Below are positions 10,783-23,400 of a stretch of 64,000 bases of DNA, piece after piece (the stretch's first letter is position 1; each line of letters begins with the position of its first letter). The DNA comes from Anniella stebbinsi. Its lineage: Eukaryota > Chordata > Lepidosauria > Squamata > Anniellidae. The stretch covers positions 22,331,263 through 22,395,262 of the forward strand of contig JARDYH010000007.1 of NCBI GenBank assembly GCA_029215795.1, written 5' to 3'. The position numbers and the translations under genes are program-made. The notes under the pieces are model-generated. The model worked only from the letters and a program-made list of their open reading frames with translations, made no database searches and was not told the origin of the DNA.

Positions 10783-11203
10783 CTACAGACAGCTGTTTGG
10801 TCACTTTCTAAACAGAATGCTGGACAAGTTGGTCTGATCCAGCATAGGGCTTAGGGTGACCAGATAAAATCCAAGTCAGGGCTCCTGTAACTTTAACAGT
10901 TGTAGAGAAAAGGGAATTTCAGCCAGTGTCATTTGTATGCAATTAGTTCCTGGTGAAATTCCCTCTTCATCACAACAGTTAAAGGTGCAGGCACTATACT
11001 AGAGTGACCCTATACAAAAGAAGGCAGGGCCCCTGCAACTTTAACTGTTGTGATGAAGAAGGAAATTCACCAGGAACTAATTGCATACAAATGACACTGG
11101 CTGAAATTCCCTTTTCTCTACAACTGTTAAAGTTACAGGAGCCCTGACCTGGATTTTATCTGGTCACCCTAATAGGGCTTCTTATATTCCTATGTTCTAA
11201 AAT
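10783..11203 (+). repeat. CR1-like LINE 3' end, split by a hAT MITE
   Basis: AAACAGAATGCTGGACAAG and GGTCTGATCCAGCATAGGGC belong to the same family as 15342-15624. The rest of the end (CTTCTTATATTCCTATGTTC) resumes after the MITE at 10852-11171. Confidence 0.65.
10852..11171. mobile_element. Palindromic hAT-like MITE, copy 1
   Basis: Two nearly perfect arms of about 140 bp (10852-10991 and 11031-11171) flank a 39-bp loop. The ends are TAGGGTGACC and GGTCACCCTA. ATAGGGCT lies directly before (10844-10851) and directly after (11172-11179) the element: a perfect 8-bp target duplication as in the hAT superfamily. Characteristic arm words are GGGAATTTCAGCC and CTGGTGAAATTCCCTCTTC. It has no coding capacity. 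Related copies are at 18345-18799 and 40057-40366. Confidence 0.9.
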
Positions 11204-11377
11204 TAATAATACCCTTGTGTTGATATGTGCATCTTAGCAACGATTATTCAGAGGTGAAATATATTTTTCTTTGTTTTCTACCAGTTTACACAGCCTTGGA
11301 CTGCAGATATGATGATGCAATGTGATTGTGCATGAAACATGCATGAATTGGCAATATTTGATGTTGCAGTCTTTAAC

Positions 11378-11738
11378 CAGGTTCTCACAATCACCACAAC
11401 CCACCACAGTTTGTTTATGCCATGGTGGATTGTGGTGCATATGGGCAGCCCTTCAGATATTTGATCCTTGGTGTGGAATTTCCATGGTTTGTCATGCCAT
11501 TCAAACCCAGGTGTCAGGGGTTGGTTGAGGGTTAAAGAACCCACAAATAACCCATGGTCCATTTTAGGTTTATTTGAGGGCTGTTTAACCCTCAAACAAT
11601 TCCTGCAGCTCAGGTTCAGCTGACACGACAAATCATGGCAATCCCCTGCTGGAGGTTGAATATTCAAAATGGCCACTGGCACATGGTTCAACCCACTGTG
11701 TCTTAAACAAGCCATGGTGGGCTGCAGTGATCACATGG
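11378..11738. mobile_element. MITE with about 45-bp imperfect inverted ends
   Basis: The left end (CCAGGTTCTCACAATCACC, AACCCACCACAGTTTGTTT) pairs with the minus-strand right end (CCAGTCCATGTGATCACTG, AGCCCACCATGGCTTGTTT) at roughly 70 percent by eye. The interior has further CCATGGTTTG words. It is non-autonomous; the overlapping minus-strand frames are by-products. Confidence 0.5.
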
Positions 11739-13039
11739 ACTGGCCCACTGCTTGCAAATCCCATGATGAACAAAAATGACATTTAGTGAGCAATTAAAAA
11801 CAAGGAGGAAGATAGCACAAATTGAGCCATCTAAAATAAGAATGGGCAAAAAGGTTTTATGCAGAAGCCCAATGTTTGTTTTTTTCCCTGTATACTATTA
11901 TACAATTCTTATTCTGCATGTGGATCTTGGCTATGAAAAACGTTTTCATACTGTATGATACTTTTACAAGTATTTTTCCCCCATGGAGGAAATCATAACC
12001 TTCAATCTAATCCAAAGTCTACATTCATTTCTAAGATAGGAAGTCCATCTAAAGAGAAGTGGAAGTGGGGTGGTGGTGGTCCATGCAACACTTTATGAAA
12101 GGGGAGAAATCAGCTCCTTCAATGTGGCTGCAGTGAGCGTTTACAAAAGCACTGTGTGATTGTCTATCTTGGCATTTAACGACAGCATCTGAATTAATGT
12201 TTCTTAGCTGCACTGCAGAGTCTGTTCCTTGTGAATTTTATACCTTGGGATTTTTTTAAAAAATAAATGTATCCAATCAGAGTGGAGTGGGGGGAGCCCT
12301 TCTGGGAAACAACATAAAATAACCAAGGACTTTGACAGTAACCTATGCATCAAATCCAAAACCACAGTGAGTTCAAAAGATGCTGATAGAGATCATCTGA
12401 AGTCATGCAGCTAAAGGAGACCCTTCTTATACCTCTGCATGAGATCTGGAGTTTTCTTGTATGTGGCAGAGTTGAGTATAATACTTGCCAAGTCTGAGCT
12501 TCAATCATTTTATTGCCTGGTCCATATATAGATACAACTACTGTGGGTTTTGAAACCTGGGTTGTCGTTATGTCCAAAGTAGCCAAAACTTCCTCCTATG
12601 AAAAAAATCTGACCATTCTTATTCAAATTGATAGAAAAGAAATTGCTTTCAAAAAGAAATTCAAAGGAGAAGAAATTTCGGAGAAATTATCCAAGGGTTT
12701 GGTTCAGGGTTCTTGTGCTTACTTTACTTATGAGATGACTGAGGGGAGGTGTGTGAACATCCTGTCTTTTATTGTACAGTCATCTCTCTGAAAGCCTGTA
12801 CCCTCCTTGGCTTCCTGACTTCCCACCCTGAGAAAGACATCATGCATTTATTCCTCCCATAGGGCTTTTTCAGATCAGGAAGGGCCGGCAGCCTGGGAGA
12901 CTGTAGAGCAATGGTGAGATACATAAAAAAAAGGAAAATATAGACACTACTCTCAGCTATCTCACATTGATTAGTTATGGTCCAAAAAACCACCAACATG
13001 TGTTCAAAATGAATTATAAACTGCCCCAAGAATGAGGCA
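11739..13039. other. Stretch without recognised feature
   Basis: Nothing recognisable as a gene or repeat. The 92-aa frame at 12513-12791 has a Lys-rich segment but no known domain and no neighbouring exon signals. Confidence 0.4.
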
Positions 13040-13078
13040 GAAAACTGGAAGGCCCTTTTATGGGGTAAGAAAACTGAC

Positions 13079-13110
<32 letters not shown>

Positions 13111-13164
13111 TACCTGCTAGAAATAAAATGACATGTTTCAGAATTTTCTGCTCATTTTCTTCAC

Positions 13165-13207
<43 letters not shown>

Positions 13208-13440
13208 TTGAGTTGGCTTCATTCCCGTCCCTCAATGCCCTGGAGAGATGCTGGGTATATGGGGCATTGTGGAAGATGCAAAAGTGCAAAAAAACAAAAA
13301 CAAAAATCTATTCGGGGGGGGGGAGAAAGGAGCTGTTCTACAACCCTTGCCAATTGCCTATCTGTGAGAAATTGTTGGATAATTTCTCCTCCCCCTGGAG
13401 AGTTGCACAGCTCTCATTTGTATATAGCCATATGAACCAA
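13040..13440. repeat. Dispersed repeat with embedded microsatellites
   Basis: It contains (CT)n at 13079-13101, a T run at 13102-13111 and (ATT)n at 13165-13207. The flanking unique words GGGGCATTGTGGAAGATGC and GGATAATTTCTCCTCCCCCT also occur, diverged, at 19040-19290 around a GA-rich tract. The two loci are therefore copies of one unnamed repeat. Encoded poly-Ile frames are artefacts of (ATT)n. Confidence 0.5.
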
Positions 13441-14035
13441 CTTTAACATCATAATAGCTGCCAAGTACCCTACTAAGTGAATATACAGGTTGTATGCTAA
13501 TAGATCCTGTACATGGCTCTGTGAAAAGTTCACACTTAACGCCTCACCGCTCGCTTCTGCGAAAATATAGACAAACTGGAGTATAGACAAACTGGAAAGC
13601 ATCCACCAGATATCCACATAGAGATAAAGCATCTCAAGTTGCCAGGCAACCTTATTTTATTTATAATAAAGAACAAGTGCATTTCAGCCCTGATATTTTT
13701 AGGGGTGTTCTTCAGGGATATCTTAAAATTTCCTTCAGAGAACTCTGAAAGATATGTCACTTCAATTCAATACTTGGCAGGTCATTCTCAGGAGAGCAAT
13801 TCTCATGGTTGTTTGAAGAACTGAGGGACCGAATAAGGCCTCTGGGGCTTTGCTAGGAGGCTTCTCCATTCAAAGAGGAACATTTTCTAAAGCTGTGTTC
13901 TTGTTGAAGCTACTAGCAATGTGGAATGAGAGGGAGGGGAAACAGCAGAGGGTCAGTCAGTCACTTCACCACATTCACCCCCTCCCCTACAGCATTTTGA
14001 GAAATGAAATGAGAGGACAATATTTAGAGACATAA

Positions 14036-14263
14036 TGGCTAAATTTGGACAACACGATAGTCAATGGTGGGGTAATAATCAACTGTACAGTTGTTCATCT
14101 AGGGGGTACTCCCCACACAACATGGTAAAAAAGAATCAACTGTGGTATGGATTAGGATCAGCGCTGCATTGACTATGGCAGCATTCAGACGACACAATAG
14201 TCAATACAACTGACGATTGTTCCCCACCCTCCGGCTGCTTATTGTGTCATCCAAATTCAGCCA
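14036..14263. mobile_element. MITE with TGGCTRAATTTGGAYRACAC ends
   Basis: The left end TGGCTAAATTTGGACAACAC is matched inverted by the right end (GTGTCATCCAAATTCAGCCA). Inside, ATAGTCAAT and ATTGACTAT words alternate. The end type resembles 4331-4539 and 6729-8271. No clear target duplication was found. Confidence 0.65.
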
Positions 14264-15341
14264 CTGTCTCTGAAACATGAGGCAATAACAAAGATTCATT
14301 CTGTGGAAGCTTAGATTCTGTTGGCTTTGGCTTAGCTTGAGACTGAACAGAAATGCCTGAAATGGCCCACATCTGGTTGGTCTTCAGACTTCATCCAAAT
14401 CAGATGCACATCCCTAATTTCCTGCAATTTATTTTTAATGTCCCAGTGTCCCTGTTCTTGCCTATCTCATCCTACACTGAAAATGACCCTCTAAAGTTAA
14501 AGGGATTGAAGAAACTGGATTGCTCTGACTACGGGAATGAGATGCATGTCACTATGATGTTGACTCATGGCTTAGAAATTAATGAAACCATTCAAGTTTC
14601 AATTCTTTACTTTCTCAAATTGGTTTATCTCAGCCTTGTGGCTACTTCTTATTTCATAATATGACTAATGCAAAATATCTGCAAAGGCTTACAAAATTAA
14701 ACTAAGGAAATTGTGTACAGTTTTGAGCTCATTAGGAGCGATTCATATGTTCATCTGTCTCATTAGAGTTGTTTTCATGAAGTAGGGAAGTGCTTTGAAA
14801 TCTGCAATTTTTAATTTCCCTGCCAACTGGTGTGAGATTTTTGGATTGTTACTTTCTTTTCATTTATTTTAATATGTTAAAAGCTACAAGGAAGGGGGGA
14901 AGCATCAAAGTTAATAAATGTGCAGAACAAAAGAATAAAATAAAATAATATTAAAAACTCTGTAAAGAAGCAATAGGAAAATGATGGCTTATTGTAGATT
15001 GACCAGAAATTGTGCGTAGTAGGTGTAATGAACTTGAACACACATAAAGTATGTAGTTCTGATGGTCATAATTCCTGTCAGAATTATGAGCATAACTATT
15101 TTAAGACCAGGAACAGAAAAAGTAACAATGAATTCTACTTGTCTCTGATATTTTCAGTAAAACAGAAGTTTTCACATAGAATACATAAGTGTTTTTAATA
15201 ACAGACTCTGCACAATACCCCAATATTAAGAATAAAACATTCACACTTTTATAGTGATGAAATCATACAGAATTAGTCACAGATGTGTTCCTAAGAATTT
15301 CAGTACCATCGTCAGTTGGTGTATTGCATACAAGGTGTAGT
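14264..15341. other. Stretch without gene; candidate conserved non-coding block
   Basis: 14680-14890 is AT-rich, lacks repeat-like structure and contains many homeodomain-like ATTA/TAAT cores, so it could be regulatory; this is weak. Frames at 14353-14664 and 15010-15198 show no domain. Confidence 0.35.
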
Positions 15342-15624
15342 GATGGCCACCAATTTGAATGGCTTTAAAAGGGGGTTGGATAAATTCCTGGAGAAGGCTA
15401 TCAATGGCTGTTAGTCCTGATGGTTACGTGCTATCTCCAGTATCTGAGGCAGTAAGCCTGTGTGCACCAGTTGCTGGAGAACATGGGTGGGATGGTGTTG
15501 TTGCACCATGTCCTGCTTTGTTGGTCCCTGGTCGACAGCTGGTTGGCCACTGTGTGAACAGAGTGCTGGCCTAGATGGACCCTCAGTCTGATCCAGCATG
15601 GCACTTCTTATACATTTTGACATT
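15342..15624 (+). repeat. CR1-like LINE 3' end, best copy in window
   Basis: This is the fullest copy of the family: GGCCACCAATTTGAATGGC, GGATAAATTCCTGGAG, GTTGCTGGAGAACATGGG, GGCCACTGTGTGAACAGAG, GATGGACCCTCAGTCTGATC. Other copies: 471-1135, 10783-11203 and 59660-59863 on plus; 41741-41830 and 45165-45268 on minus; 55045-55090 partial. CR1 affinity is inferred from octamer-like tails (TTCTTATG) in other copies. Confidence 0.65.
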
Positions 15625-16159
15625 TCTCAGACAGAAATGGGGGCATGCTTATAATGCACCACTTTCATACCAAGGACCACATCCCGAACTTCATGCTGTC
15701 TGCTATTACACATGGTTAATGTCTCTGCCTACCATCTGTATGCTCATTCAGTTACTTGCAATAGCCCTGTCTCCCACTGATTCCAAAGAAGAAGGCCATT
15801 TTGGTAAAGATATATCGTAAAAACAAAATCGCACTACAATATCTTAGAAACTACTCAACACATACTTCAGAAACTGCAGTGTATTAATTGGCAGATTCTG
15901 TTTGGTACCTTAGAGTTCATGTGATGCATTTATGTGCATGTCTATGAAAGACAAGAGTCATTCAATATCCAGAGAGTCTCTTTGTTGTAGCAAAAACAGC
16001 AAAGAGAAAAAAAATGGTATTATCTTGCATGCACTGCAGTCCACTTCAGATGGTGTGTGAAGTGTTATCCTTAATTACAAGTATATATCTACACACATAC
16101 AGATGCCGGAGGAATCTGTTTGACAGGGTAGAGCTCAGCAGGTTTTAGTTGTCTCAACC
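15625..16159. other. Stretch without recognised feature
   Basis: No gene, inverted repeat or transposon end is seen. Confidence 0.4.
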
Positions 16160-16700
16160 ACCACCACCCTGGATTCTGGCTCATCTATCACTGAGCTTGC
16201 CTGAGTCATTGCACAATGAGTTGGCCAAGCTCATGGATTTCCACTTTTTCAAATATGTGCAAATTGCAAATTGTGAAAAATTGCAGGTTATTAATGGAGG
16301 CACAGTCGTGCCTCCATTGTTAAGGGCCGTCAGTAAAAAACACATTCCGCCACGTTAAAGTGATAATGGGGGGGGGGTCATTCCAACAGCCATAAAATCG
16401 AAAATGTTTCACCAACCTTTCTGAAATTTACAGGTGCCAGAAAGAAATGTTTGTTTTACATTACCTGAAAATTTCAAGAAGATTGGTGAAAGATTGAGGG
16501 AAGGAGAGCAGTTTAAGGTAGAAAAGGAATACAAACCTGTCTCCCTGCTTTTGTCAAATGACTTTCGGTTTCTGAGTTTTGTGCTCACGATTTGCATAAT
16601 TTCTAGAGCCTTATTAATTAATCCAGTGGTGGGGTCTTCTTCCTCCTTCACTGTAGTTGGTGGAAAGCTTTTCATTTTTTTAAAATTCCCTTCGGTTGAT
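16160..16700. repeat. Repeat with two internal hairpins
   Basis: A perfect 11-nt-arm hairpin lies at 16293-16318 (AATGGAGGCAC / GTGCCTCCATT). A second pair lies at 16412-16445 and 16462-16493 (TTTCACCAACCTTTCTGAAA / TTTCAAGAAGATTGGTGAAA). A G9 run is at 16370-16378. This looks like a degraded fold-back element; its outer ends are unclear. Confidence 0.45.
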
Positions 16701-17330
16701 TTTTAAGGAATATTTTAACCTCTCATTCAAGTCAATGCTTCCCTCATAGCGCGAGGCACGCTCAGTAGCGTCGCTCTCCCCCCCTCCCTCCTGCCTTAGA
16801 ATGTGGGGTGGGTGGATGAAATGGCCGCTGCCTCTATAGCACAGACCTTTTGAGTAAAGAAGAAGAGTTTCTCTTTTCTCTTCTGGAACATGCTTTCCTT
16901 TGGCTCTGACAGTAATTTGGGCTGTCTTCATAAGGCCAGTTTGCTCTTTTGCTCACTGGTGAAGCAGGGTGTGGCTCCTCTGGATCCATGACAACCTGAT
17001 CTTCAGATCTCTCCTGGGAATAGGTGGCTATACCTTTCTTTCTATCCCCCCACCCCACTCACACACAGTGCTCCTTCCCTCTTTTCTAAGAGTTTGGTCC
17101 ATACTGCTGTAAAGTTGAAAGCTTCAAACACTTCATTTAATTAGTTTGGGCCGGTGTAAGATTTAAGTACAATTTTGAAACCTTTCAAAGTGCTTCTGGG
17201 CCTACAACGTTGGTTTCAGCCTAGTCACCCTGTTTTTCTAATGAGGTTTAGAAACAGTTAAACTGTCGTGTAGTTTGCATAGTGTACATATGGATTTTCT
17301 TTCTAATCCTTGCAGTCTACACTGGCTTCC
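16701..17330. other. Stretch without recognised feature
   Basis: The minus-strand frames at 16680-17058 show no domain. No splice or promoter arrangement suggests a gene. Confidence 0.4.
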
Positions 17331-17609
17331 TCCTGGATGTGTTTTTGGAGGCAGGCAAAGCCATTTCTGTTCCAGCAGGCCTTTGGCAAATAATCTGGAC
17401 CTCTGTCTATACCTTTGACTTTTAAATTGTTATGTATGTCAAATGTTTTGAATGTTTTAATATTGAAAAGTATTTAATTATATTTGTAACATCTGTATAT
17501 TCCTATTTATAGGTTTTAGCTGTATATGATTTAGTTTTGTAAGGCTGCCCTGAGGCCCAGCATTGGGCAAAAGGCAGGATACTACTACTACTAGTAGTAG
17601 TAGTAGTAA
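17331..17609 (+). repeat. L2-clade LINE 3' end with palindromic ACT/AGT tail
   Basis: The translation CFWRQAKPFLFQQAFGK is the L2 C-terminal motif, as in the longer copy at 27486-28979. The 3' UTR ends GGGCAAAAGGCAGGATACTA and then (ACT)4(AGT)n at 17581-17609, which is itself a perfect palindrome. Confidence 0.8.
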
Positions 17610-18269
17610 TATTTCAGATTTCACTTTTGCATCTGATGTTCTTTTGCATTTACTTTTCTTTATAAACCATTCATATCTTAAGACTTCTTGTGTGGCATGT
17701 TTTCATTGGTTTAACAAGTTAAAAGGGTTATTCACTGTTTTCATGCTTATGTTATAAAATCTATTTTCAACAGGCCTAGTAACTTCAAGAGTAACAGAGT
17801 TGGGGGAAATCCTCAATCTCTTTGCTATCAGAGGCACTGAGTAAGGGATCCCTGGAGATAATTTAGACTGACCCCAACCACAAAACACTATTCCCCCTTC
17901 TGAAGAGATCTGGACCACAGACTACTAAAGACAAACAAAGTAGCAGGCCATAATAACAGTTCTCATGTGGCCATTTGCCTTATGAGGCAGGTGCTCTGCG
18001 GGCTACCAAATGGAGGGACTAACAAGACATAAAGTTGCCTGGCTGGGTCTGCCAGAAATCCAGCCTCAACACTCCTGGAAGGTCCATGTTCTATAGAACC
18101 TGCTGTCAGATGAACTTGAGGGAATCCCACCCTCCACCCCTGGGTTTAATTTACTGGCTTCCCCTGGCTGGACCTTGCAGGAAACTATAGGGACAGACAA
18201 AGCAGGCATTCATAACACACATAGAATGCTGAGACTGGCAAATCTAAAAGCAAGTGTGTGCTTTTCAAG
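17610..18269. other. Stretch without recognised feature
   Basis: No gene seen. The frame 17703-17918 is a chance ORF. Confidence 0.4.
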
Positions 18270-18333
18270 AACCAAGGGAATTCAGTGGGTCTTACTTTTG
18301 AGTAAATATCTAGGGATGGAAATGCAGCCTGTG
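18270..18333 (-). repeat. Short dispersed repeat (ACTCAGAAGTA type), partial
   Basis: AATTCAGTGGGTCTTACTTT and TGAGTAAATATCTAGG match the inner part of the 3679-3771 repeat. Confidence 0.4.
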
Positions 18334-18344
18334 CAAGAACTGAG

Positions 18345-18799
18345 TAGGGTGACCATATTTGGGAAACCAAAAAAGAGGACACCTAGTGGGTGGCAGGAAA
18401 ATGGTTTTCTGGGGCCACCTTAAAGTCCCCAATTGGAGCAGAGGAGGGGAAAGCATGTCATACTCACCCCACTCCACTGCTCCAATCAAGCCCTTTTCTA
18501 TAATGTCTGAGAATGACACATTTTTCCCTTTTAAGGCCTTGATTGGAGCAGTGGGAGAGAATGATACACCTCCAGAAAGCATGTCATTCCCTCTTCATCA
18601 CCACAGTTAAAGTTGCAGGGGCCCTGCCTTCTTTTGTATAGGGTCACTCTAGTATAGTGCCTGCACCTTTAACTGTTGTGATGAAGAGGGAATTTCACCA
18701 GGAACTAATTGCATACAAATGACACTGGCTGAAATTCCCTTTTCTCTACAACTGTTAAAGTTACATGAGCCCTGTCCTCCTTTTCATATGGTCAGCCTA
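18345..18799. mobile_element. Palindromic hAT-like MITE, copy 2 (chimeric)
   Basis: The ends TAGGGTGACCATAT and ATATGGTCAGCCTA match the family. The right part (about 18585-18799) is canonical, with CTGGTGAAATTCCC and related words. The left part (18345-18584) is different. It holds two copies of a GGAGCAG...AAAGCATGTCAT block, partly inverted, and GAGGACACCTAGTGGGTGGC. The flanking 8-mers GAACTGAG and ACACTGTG agree at 5 of 8 positions, consistent with a decayed hAT duplication. It is probably a recombinant of two related families. Confidence 0.7.
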
Positions 18800-19039
18800 A
18801 CACTGTGATTCCCTTACAGCTATTTGTTTCCATGAAAGAGACATATATTCAAACCATCCCACCCCCCACCCCCCAGATGTTCTCTGTTCAAATTAGAATG
18901 GAGCTGAATTCTTTCAGGAGACAGGTTTTTTCTGATATATATTTTAAAAGAGTTTTCTTATTGTCAAAACTCCACCCCTGAGGTCTACTTTTTAGAAATT
19001 TCTCAGACTATTATGTACCACAAATTTGTGCTACCATTT

Positions 19040-19290
19040 ACCCACCTGGCAAGATTTGGGGCATTGTGGATAACACAAAATGGCAGCCAGATTGCTAACT
19101 CCATTGCTGCTGCAGTACCACCACCAGCAGCAACAAAAACAACAACATCAGAGAGAAAGAGAGAGAGAGAGAGAAGGAAGGAAGAAAAGATGAAAAGAAA
19201 GAAACTATTCAACTGCCATGGCCAATGGTGAGCCCTTTCACTCAAAAAAAATGTGGGATAATTTATCCTCCCCTGGATAATACCAACCCC
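19040..19290. repeat. Dispersed repeat, second copy, with GA-rich tract
   Basis: TTTGGGGCATTGTGGATAAC and GGGATAATTTATCCTCCCCT correspond to words in 13040-13440. A purine-rich (GA)n/(GGAA)n tract occupies 19150-19200 and explains the RERERR-like peptide. Confidence 0.5.
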
Positions 19291-19364
19291 ACCCAAATTC
19301 TGCCCACAAATCAGGTGGAGCATTTTGTGATGTTATTTGCTAAGAGGTCTAGTTCAAATCACTT

Positions 19365-19450
19365 CCATCCAGTGCAATGCTATTTGTGCCTACTCTGGAG
19401 TAACCCCCATTGAGTTCAACAGAACTTACTCCCAGGTCAGTGAATATAGG
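19365..19450 (-). repeat. Short dispersed repeat (ACTCAGAAGTA type)
   Basis: GTGCCTACTCTGGAGTAACC, CCATTGAGTTCAACAG and ACTTACTCCCAGGTCAGTG match the reversed form of this squamate repeat. Confidence 0.5.
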
Positions 19451-20049
19451 ATGGCAGGGTTAGAATATCTGCCTCTCTTCACTTGTTTCTTGTGAGGGAC
19501 CTGCTTTGCTGGACTATTTCAAAATAGTAACTGACAATGTAATTTCTACCTGACTTGCCATCTGAAGGAAAATGCACTCTGTTTTCCCCTCCTTGAAAGA
19601 GTGGATCTCTTCCATTATGCTAAGAAAATGCTAAGCCATTTCACTTAATGAAAGGAGGCTAAATCACTTCTATATAAATTGCTTAGTGCTTATGTTTTTG
19701 AAACAATATCCCAACATCTTTTTTTTTCTTAAGGGGGAAAGAAAAATATGTTTCAATTTTCTGGAATTTCTATTTCAGCTTTCAATTGAACTGGTGGTGT
19801 GTGCAACCAACTATGAACACTTCTAGCTCAATGGCTTGAAATAGCATCAGGAGAACTAATCTTTGTTTCACCCAGAAAGACAGGAGAAAAAAAGTATTTA
19901 AGCCATCTCAGAAAACATGGACATTTGTAATGAAAATTATTATGGTCTCCCTCTCCCTCGGTTACAGAATTTCAAATGCAAAATTAGCATTAAAGGAAAT
20001 AAAAAGATGCTCCAACATTTCAATATGACAGGTCAATATGGACTTTCAT
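19451..20049. other. Stretch without recognised feature
   Basis: AT-rich sequence; no gene or repeat recognised. Confidence 0.4.
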
Positions 20050-20057
20050 TCTCTCTC

Positions 20058-20107
<50 letters not shown>

Positions 20108-20108
20108 T
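20050..20108. repeat. (CT)n(CA)n compound microsatellite
   Basis: About 40 nt of CT units run directly into CA units. Confidence 0.95.
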
Positions 20109-20145
20109 TATTGCAGGCCAATGAACTGAAGCTCAGTTCAGACAT

Positions 20146-20160
20146 GGTGAAACTATTGTT
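20146..20160. repeat. L1 target-site duplication, left copy
   Basis: GGTGAAACTATTGTT is repeated as GGTGGAACTATTGTT at 25667-25681, on either side of the L1: 14 of 15 bases match. Confidence 0.9.
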
Positions 20161-20188
20161 TTTTAAAATATTTTTAATTGATTTTATA

Positions 20189-20217
20189 TACTATATATAT
20201 ATATATATATATATATA
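20189..20217. repeat. (TA)n in the L1 3' UTR
   Basis: About 14 TA units near the A-rich 3' end of the L1. Confidence 0.9.
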
Positions 20218-20409
20218 CATAAAAAAACACATCACTTACAAATCATATATCCCCATACAGTGCACCACCACACTGGGATCAGCTACAAGATTGGTTTTTT
20301 TATATTCTTTTACTCTTTTCCCCAAAATTGCATAGATTCCCTTGACGGTTTGTACCCTTTCCCTTTTTCTAATACATAGTCCACAAATAATCCCCATATA
20401 TTCCCAAAA

Positions 20410-23400
20410 TCATTTTTTCTTTATTATCCCTCTTTTAACTTTAATATTACTTGTTAATTTATCATTTATGGCAATATTCCATACTTCTTTATACCATTCT
20501 TCTATTTGGTAGTTGCCTTGCATTTTCCATTGTCTAGATATCATTAGTCTCACTGCTGTCATTAAATTCGTAATCAAATCTTTAACATTCTGTTCGCCTT
20601 CTTCTTTATCATATATTGATAACAATGCTATCCTAGAACATATCTCAAGCTTTAAACCTGTTATTCTTGTCACTTCTTCAAATACTTTTAACCAAAATAT
20701 CTGTACACATTTACAAGTCCACCACATATGAAAATAGGTTCCCACTTCTTGACAGCCTCTCCAACACAACTTTGAATATTTCTTATCAATTTGATTTAAT
20801 TTCACTGGCGTTAAATACCACCTCCAAATTATTTTATAATAATTTTCTTTTATTCTAACTGACATGGTTTTCAAAATATGCAAATCCCATATTTTCCCCC
20901 ATTTTTGCTCATTAATTTGTTCTTCCAAATCTTCTTCCCATAATGCTTTCATATGATCATATTTCTCCTCCCCTTCCATCAACAATTTATAAATTCCACT
21001 CACTACTCCTCTAATATTCTTATTTATATCCTCCTCCTCTCTCTTAATAATCATACTTTCAAAGTTTGTATAATTTCGCAACTCTTTATTATTATTTTTC
21101 CATTTGATCCGCCATTGTTCTAGTTGCACTTTGAACCAAGCCAGTTTCCTCCCTCTCAAAAATTCTTCTATTTGTTCTTTAGTACTCATCTTTTCCCACC
21201 AGTCTTTTATTTTACTAATTCTCTGTTCTTTGAATACCGGTTCTAACTCCTTCTTTAAATTTACTGGAAAATCTTCCAGCAACACCACTGGGTTCATTGG
21301 AGAAACATCTGGTAATAGTTTATTTTTATATTTTTGCCAAATACCAATAATATTTCTTAACATGGGATTTTCTATTCTTTCCATCATCTTCTTTTTAAAT
21401 TTAACAAAAAATATATTCTCTAACTTCCATTCTAATTCTTGTCTATCCATCTCTAACCAATTTACTACACTTGGTCTTACAATCCCTTCTATTACATATC
21501 TTAATTGATTAGCAATATAATAACCCATTAAATTCGGGAGACCTAGTCCCCCTTTTTTCTGAGATTTATACCAATTCCCTTTATTTATCCTTGCTTTCTT
21601 ATTACCATTACAAAAATTATTTATTATATCTTGCCATTTCTTTAGCTGTATCTCTGTTATCTTAATTGGTAACATTCTAAACAGAAAGTTAAACTTAGGT
21701 AATATTTTCATTTTAATAATCGCTATTCTACCAAACCATGATAATTTAATCTTTTTATATTCTTCTAATTTTCTCTTAACTTCCTTATCTAGTCTATTAA
21801 AATTCTCCTCTTCTAACTTATCCAAATTATTTTTAATATTTACACCCAAATACTTAATCAAATTCTTTACCTTAACCCTATATTTTCTGCCAAACTCGTT
21901 CTCCTGTTCTTTTGTATAATTAAATAACATCTTTTCTGATTTATCCCAGTTTACTTGTAAACCTGATATCTTTCCAAACTCTTTCAAATATAATTTTATT
22001 TTCCCCATATTTTCTACTGGGTTCTCAATTGATACCAAAGTATCATCTGCAAACAAACTTATCTTAATTTTTTCTTTATTACCTATCCCGAACATACTTC
22101 TATCCTCTCTAATTACATTAGCTAAAAGTTCTATAACTATTGCAAATAGAATCGGGGAAAGGGGGCAACCTTGTCTTGTTCCTTGGGCTAGGGATATTTG
22201 TTGTGTTACCCCATCATTTACCATTACTACTGCGCTATTTCGCGAATAAAGTTGATCAATCACACCTTTAAATCTTACTCCAAAACCCATCTTTTTTATT
22301 ATTGTTTTTAACGCTGGCCATTCCACACAATCAAAGGCTTTAAAAATATCCAAAGCTATCAAACCCGCCTTCATTTTTTTTTTTAAATTATATTTATCAT
22401 GTTCAATGCTATTCCAATCAAATTTGGCATCTGCCTCCCTACTATAAATCCGCATTGATCTTCTTTAATATATTTAAACATAAAGGTATTCATTCTTTTT
22501 GCCATTATCGCTGTAAAAATCTTGGCATCTTGATTTATTAAAGTTATCAGTCTATATGAACCCTGGTCTGTCAACTCCTTATCTGTTTTTGGAATTAATA
22601 CTATCAAAGACTGTTCCCATGATGGTGGGATCTTATCACCTTCTAAAATCTTATTATACAACACTTTCAATTTCGGTATCAACAATTTCTTAAATTTTTT
22701 ATAATATTCTGGTCCCAACCCATCCATTCCTGGGGATTCCCCCCCTTCAATTTATCAATAACTTCTTCTGTTTCTTTCTCTAAGACACCTCGTTCCATTA
22801 AATCTATATCTATATTGTTTAACTTAATCTTTAAATATTTCTCCACATATTGTTCAATCCTTTCCTGAGACCCACCTCCTGCAGTATATAATTCCTGATA
22901 AAACTCCTAAAATATTTCCAATTTATCTTTCATTATATTACTACACTTCCCTAATTTATTTCTGATTCCTCCAATTAAAGTCCTTGTTTTCTTTGATTGT
23001 TGTGGATCTGGCCAGCATCTTAGAATTTTTATTACTATATTCAAAGAATTCTCTTTTCAAATAAATCAAATTCCTCTGAGCTTCTTCCAGGTCCTCTTTT
23101 TCCAATTCTTTTTTCTTTGCTTGTAATTGTGCAAAAATCTGTTTATCTTTATACCTTATAAATTTCATCTCCAAATCTTTAATTTCCTCTTCCAAATTTT
23201 TTCTACATTTTTCTTGTTGTCTTCTCAAATTACAATTCTCTCTAATACAAATCCCTCTTGTTACAGCTTTCATTGTATCCCATAATATAGCCTGATTAGA
23301 AAAACCTTTTTCATTAATTTCCCATATACTTTGTATTTCTTTTTCCTTTTTTTTCAATTATACTTTTATAGTTAAATATTTTTGTATTTAATCTCCATCT

